Shown here one piece after another: positions 5,646-7,492 of a DNA stretch of 7,492 bases. This stretch comes from Spirochaetales bacterium (GTDB lineage: Bacteria > Spirochaetota > Spirochaetia > DSM-27196 > SLST01): assembly GCA_028284845.1 (NCBI GenBank), contig JANQQY010000621.1, forward strand, positions 1-7,492, written 5' to 3'. The notes under the pieces were generated by a model that was not told the origin of the DNA, searched no databases, and was given only the letters and a program-made list of their open reading frames with translations. Both the position numbers and the translations under genes were made by a program. Each line of letters starts with the position of its first letter. The first letter of the stretch is position 1.

Positions 5646-6443
5646 AAACATCAACGATTCGAGTTTTTGGTCGTCGGGCCGCTGGCACTGCTCTCTACGT
5701 TCGTTCTGAGTGTTCTTGTTGGAGCGTGCAGCAATCCGGTGCACGAGTCACCGGCGTCAGAAGAGCCACCTGAATCACCACAATCGCAGATCGTCACAAT
5801 CTCATTCGACACATCGATACCGGGCATTCTGGATGGTCGATACGCCGGAGGCGGCGTGGCTTTGGACCCTACGGAGGGCTATCTGGACGCGAACGCCTGG
5901 CGAATCGTCGGGATGAGCGACGGCGACCACGAGTTCGGGGAAGAGCGAATCTCCGGGGACTTCGCTCGAGGCGTGACTACTGGCGGCGTCTCAACGGGAG
6001 GACTCTATGCGATTGCGATCGCAGAGGAGAACAACGCGCTCGGCGTCCAGGCGACGGCGAGCGACTTCGCGCCGGGAGAGATTCACCTTCGGATTCCAAC
6101 CAAGATCGCAGCGGCGGCACGGGTCGCTCTCGAATACACCTTGTACAGCCTGAACGATCAAGACCGAGCGATGCACCACTCGACCCACTGGTCGCTCGAC
6201 GGAGAGTCGTGGAGCGCGATCGACGGCGCGGAGTGGACCGGAGTCGCTGAGGAAGTGGCATCGCCCGAGTGGATCGCAACGACGATCGCCGGCGTAATCG
6301 ACCTGACAGGATTGGATGTCGCGCCGGAAGAGTGGATCTACCTCTGCTTCAAGGCGGAGGACTCCGGTGGATCGGGCGGTCGCGATGAGTTTGCTCTCGA
6401 TGACATCGTGGTTCGAATCGAGTCGACCACGGAACCCCTCTGA
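5640..6443 (+). CDS. Predicted lipoprotein with beta-sandwich-like secreted domain, function unknown
   Basis: A 267-residue protein of unknown function. The ATG at 5640 has GGAGG 4 bases upstream. It opens a lipoprotein signal: charged M-G-K-H-Q-R, a hydrophobic core to residue 28, and a lipobox V-G-A-C with Cys30. Ser31 at +2 would favour the outer membrane in Gram-negative bacteria. A Pro/Glu/Ser-rich linker (31-50) is followed by one domain (about 52-262). Its sequence flavour is that of secreted beta-sandwich domains: an A-W-R-I-V-G-M-S-D-G segment (86-95), the Gly-rich GVTTGGVSTGGLYA (111-124), SDFAPGEIHLRI (141-152), LEYTLYSLNDQDRA (164-177), a W-S-L-D-G-E-S-W strand (184-191) and a terminal SGGRDEFALDDIVVRIE (245-261). 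I see no catalytic motif, so adhesion or glycan binding is only a guess. The reading frame stays open upstream to 5505, but that extension has no signal and overlaps the YHS gene. It is convergent with the ROK gene. Confidence 0.82.
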   Translation: MGKHQRFEFLVVGPLALLSTFVLSVLVGACSNPVHESPASEEPPESPQSQIVTISFDTSIPGILDGRYAGGGVALDPTEGYLDANAWRIVGMSDGDHEFGEERISGDFARGVTTGGVSTGGLYAIAIAEENNALGVQATASDFAPGEIHLRIPTKIAAAARVALEYTLYSLNDQDRAMHHSTHWSLDGESWSAIDGAEWTGVAEEVASPEWIATTIAGVIDLTGLDVAPEEWIYLCFKAEDSGGSGGRDEFALDDIVVRIESTTEPL

Positions 6444-6459
6444 CTCAGAGAGCCTGGAA

Positions 6460-7492
6460 TCATTGAAGCGAACGCCGCGCCCCTTCATGAGGCGCGGGTG
6501 TTCTTGCCGGCGCACTTCCAAGGCGATCGAGGATCCGCTGCCATGAGAGATCCTCGTCGCCCTGCGACTCGACACTCGGTACGGTGAACAAGGAATTGAG
6601 CACCATCTGTGCGGCACCGTGGTCTACTCTGCACCGCTCACTCGCGGCAATCTCGAAGCGTCCCGAGGCGGCGAGGGGATAGGCAGGGCCGGAGGCGTTG
6701 GAATCGGCGAGAATGGCGGCGACCTCCTCCGAGTAGTGCGAGAGGTCGCCGGCAAGGATGACACGATCGGGATCGATGGCCGAGGCAATGGTTCCAACGC
6801 CGCGGACGACTTCCACGAGCAGTGATCGGACAAGCGCTTCGGGATCGCCGTCGTGACCGATCCCAAACTGGTCGCGAGCCTGCGGCGTCCATCGGTAGCC
6901 TCGTACCTCTCCGGCAGCGTCGGCGGAACCGTAGAGCACTTCACCGCCGAGTACGATGGCAAGCCCAACCCCGGCCACGGTCTCTTTGAAGCCGGACGCC
7001 GTTCGATGGAGCAGCGTGTGGGCAACAACCAGGTTCTCACTCGTCGAGCCCGACGAGGCGAGGCACCACGCTGCGCAATTTGCGTCGTTGTTACAGTAGA
7101 TCCGGTCTGCAATAGTGTTCGGGATCTGACTCCAGATCGACTCCAGGGAGACATCGTGCAGGGTAAGAACGGTTGATTCCCGAAGCACGCCGGTCGAGTG
7201 GGAGACGATCCCCGGAAGGCCAACACCGATGCCGGCGAGTAGAGCCGGCCCGGCGCTTGCGATAATCCACGATGTGATCGCCTCGTTGGCTTCCTCCAGG
7301 GCAATCCCGAGCCAAGCAAGCGAATCAGGCTCACCGAGTCGGCTCACCCGCCCGGATGCAAGCCTCTCGCCGGTGAGCGAGAGGATGGACCAGAGAGCCT
7401 CACGGTCGGTGACCGAGATCCCGGCGCTCACCACGGCCGCGCTCACAAGGCTGAGATGACGGGCCGGCCGGCCGCCGCGACTGCCGACGTCC
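6460..7492 (-). CDS. ROK-family protein, probable transcriptional repressor, N-terminus beyond window
   Basis: The frame is open from the stop at 6460 to the right edge (343 residues visible), so the GTG at 7446 is not a credible start. The first visible residues include GGRPARHLSL (7453-7476). This matches the linker that joins a winged-helix DNA-binding domain to the ROK domain in NagC/Mlc/XylR-type repressors. The ROK fold follows: GIGVGLPGIVSHSTG, then CNNDANCAAW with the conserved Asp (NNDAN at 7078-7092), GVGLAIVLGGEVLYG, and ASAIDPDRVILAGDLS near the end. The phosphate-1 loop (normally D-x-G-x-T) is degenerate (S-A-G-I-S-V-T), as in regulators rather than kinases. The zinc-binding Cys cluster is absent; at that place the sequence reads GEVRGYRWTP (6883-6912). 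Such proteins usually sense a sugar or sugar phosphate. The target is unknown; the neighbouring genes are candidates but are not demonstrated. Confidence 0.88.
   Translation of the reverse strand, partial: DVGSRGGRPARHLSLVSAAVVSAGISVTDREALWSILSLTGERLASGRVSRLGEPDSLAWLGIALEEANEAITSWIIASAGPALLAGIGVGLPGIVSHSTGVLRESTVLTLHDVSLESIWSQIPNTIADRIYCNNDANCAAWCLASSGSTSENLVVAHTLLHRTASGFKETVAGVGLAIVLGGEVLYGSADAAGEVRGYRWTPQARDQFGIGHDGDPEALVRSLLVEVVRGVGTIASAIDPDRVILAGDLSHYSEEVAAILADSNASGPAYPLAASGRFEIAASERCRVDHGAAQMVLNSLFTVPSVESQGDEDLSWQRILDRLGSAPARTPAPHEGARRSLQ
6470..6503. terminator. Possible bidirectional terminator hairpin at the convergent gene ends
   Basis: CCGCGCC (6475-6481) pairs with GGCGCGG (6491-6497) around a 9-base loop. 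The stem extends through GAAC (6470-6473) and GTTC (6500-6503) across a small internal loop. It lies 27 bases past the lipoprotein stop and inside the last codons of the ROK gene, the usual place for a hairpin that ends rightward transcripts. Neither side has a clear T-run (only TTCTT on the plus side), so terminator activity is uncertain. Confidence 0.35.

Noticed and set aside
5144..5647. A 167-codon minus-strand open frame over the YHS gene.
   Set aside because: It is antisense to a clear YHS-domain gene with signal peptide and ribosome-binding site, and has no family features of its own.
6438..6450. The CTCTGA-C-TCAGAG palindrome over the lipoprotein stop codon.
   Set aside because: The centre is a single base, so it cannot fold into a terminator hairpin. 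It is short enough to be chance, and the stop codon context alone explains part of it.
5991..6617. A 208-codon minus-strand open frame spanning the lipoprotein and ROK 3' ends.
   Set aside because: It overlaps two better supported genes and its Arg/Ser-rich product shows no motif.
7444..7446. GTG at 7446 as the start of the ROK gene.
   Set aside because: The same frame continues open to the window edge and encodes a GGRPARHL linker typical of ROK repressors, so the real start is upstream of the window.

Overview
The window is a gene-dense, GC-rich piece of a bacterial chromosome. The cell it comes from very probably has two membranes: it encodes a TRAP transporter with a cleavable-signal solute-binding protein, an exported YHS-domain protein and a lipoprotein with a Ser at +2. 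The fused DctQ-DctM membrane subunit and a binding protein that lacks the usual carboxylate-binding Arg recall the TRAP systems of spirochaetes. I offer that lineage only as a weak guess; other marine or saline Gram-negative phyla fit as well. There are no RNA genes, insertion sequences, CRISPR arrays or phage genes.

Left two thirds (1-5023, minus strand): one tightly packed operon, read right to left. It encodes a TRAP solute-binding protein (TTG start at 5023), a DctQ-DctM fusion permease, a divergent YchF-like P-loop NTPase, a YdeI/OmpD-associated family protein and a HAD-family phosphatase that runs off the left edge. Junctions are a 20-base overlap, a 15-base gap, direct abutment and an 11-base overlap, so the five genes are almost certainly co-transcribed and translationally coupled.

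Centre (5024-5128): a 105-base intergenic region that appears to hold two divergent sigma70-type promoters whose -35 boxes lie back to back, 9 bases apart. One drives the TRAP operon leftward. The other drives an exported YHS-domain protein rightward (5129-5593). The YHS gene is followed 46 bases later by a lipoprotein gene (5640-6443), whose start codon lies inside a strong 12-bp hairpin.

Right end (6460-7492, minus strand): a ROK-family protein, convergent with the lipoprotein gene and separated from it by 16 bases. Its reading frame stays open to the window edge and carries the GRPxxxL-type linker that usually follows a winged-helix domain. It is therefore probably a ROK transcriptional repressor whose DNA-binding domain lies outside the window.

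The most notable point is the composition of the operon. The YchF-like protein sits directly behind a TRAP permease and has no cysteine at all. It appears to have lost the switch-I Thr, the redox Cys and the catalytic His known from E. coli YchF. Beside it is a TRAP binding protein with Ala where the substrate-clamping Arg normally sits. Together they suggest a specialised transporter with an unusual ligand and a dedicated NTPase partner.
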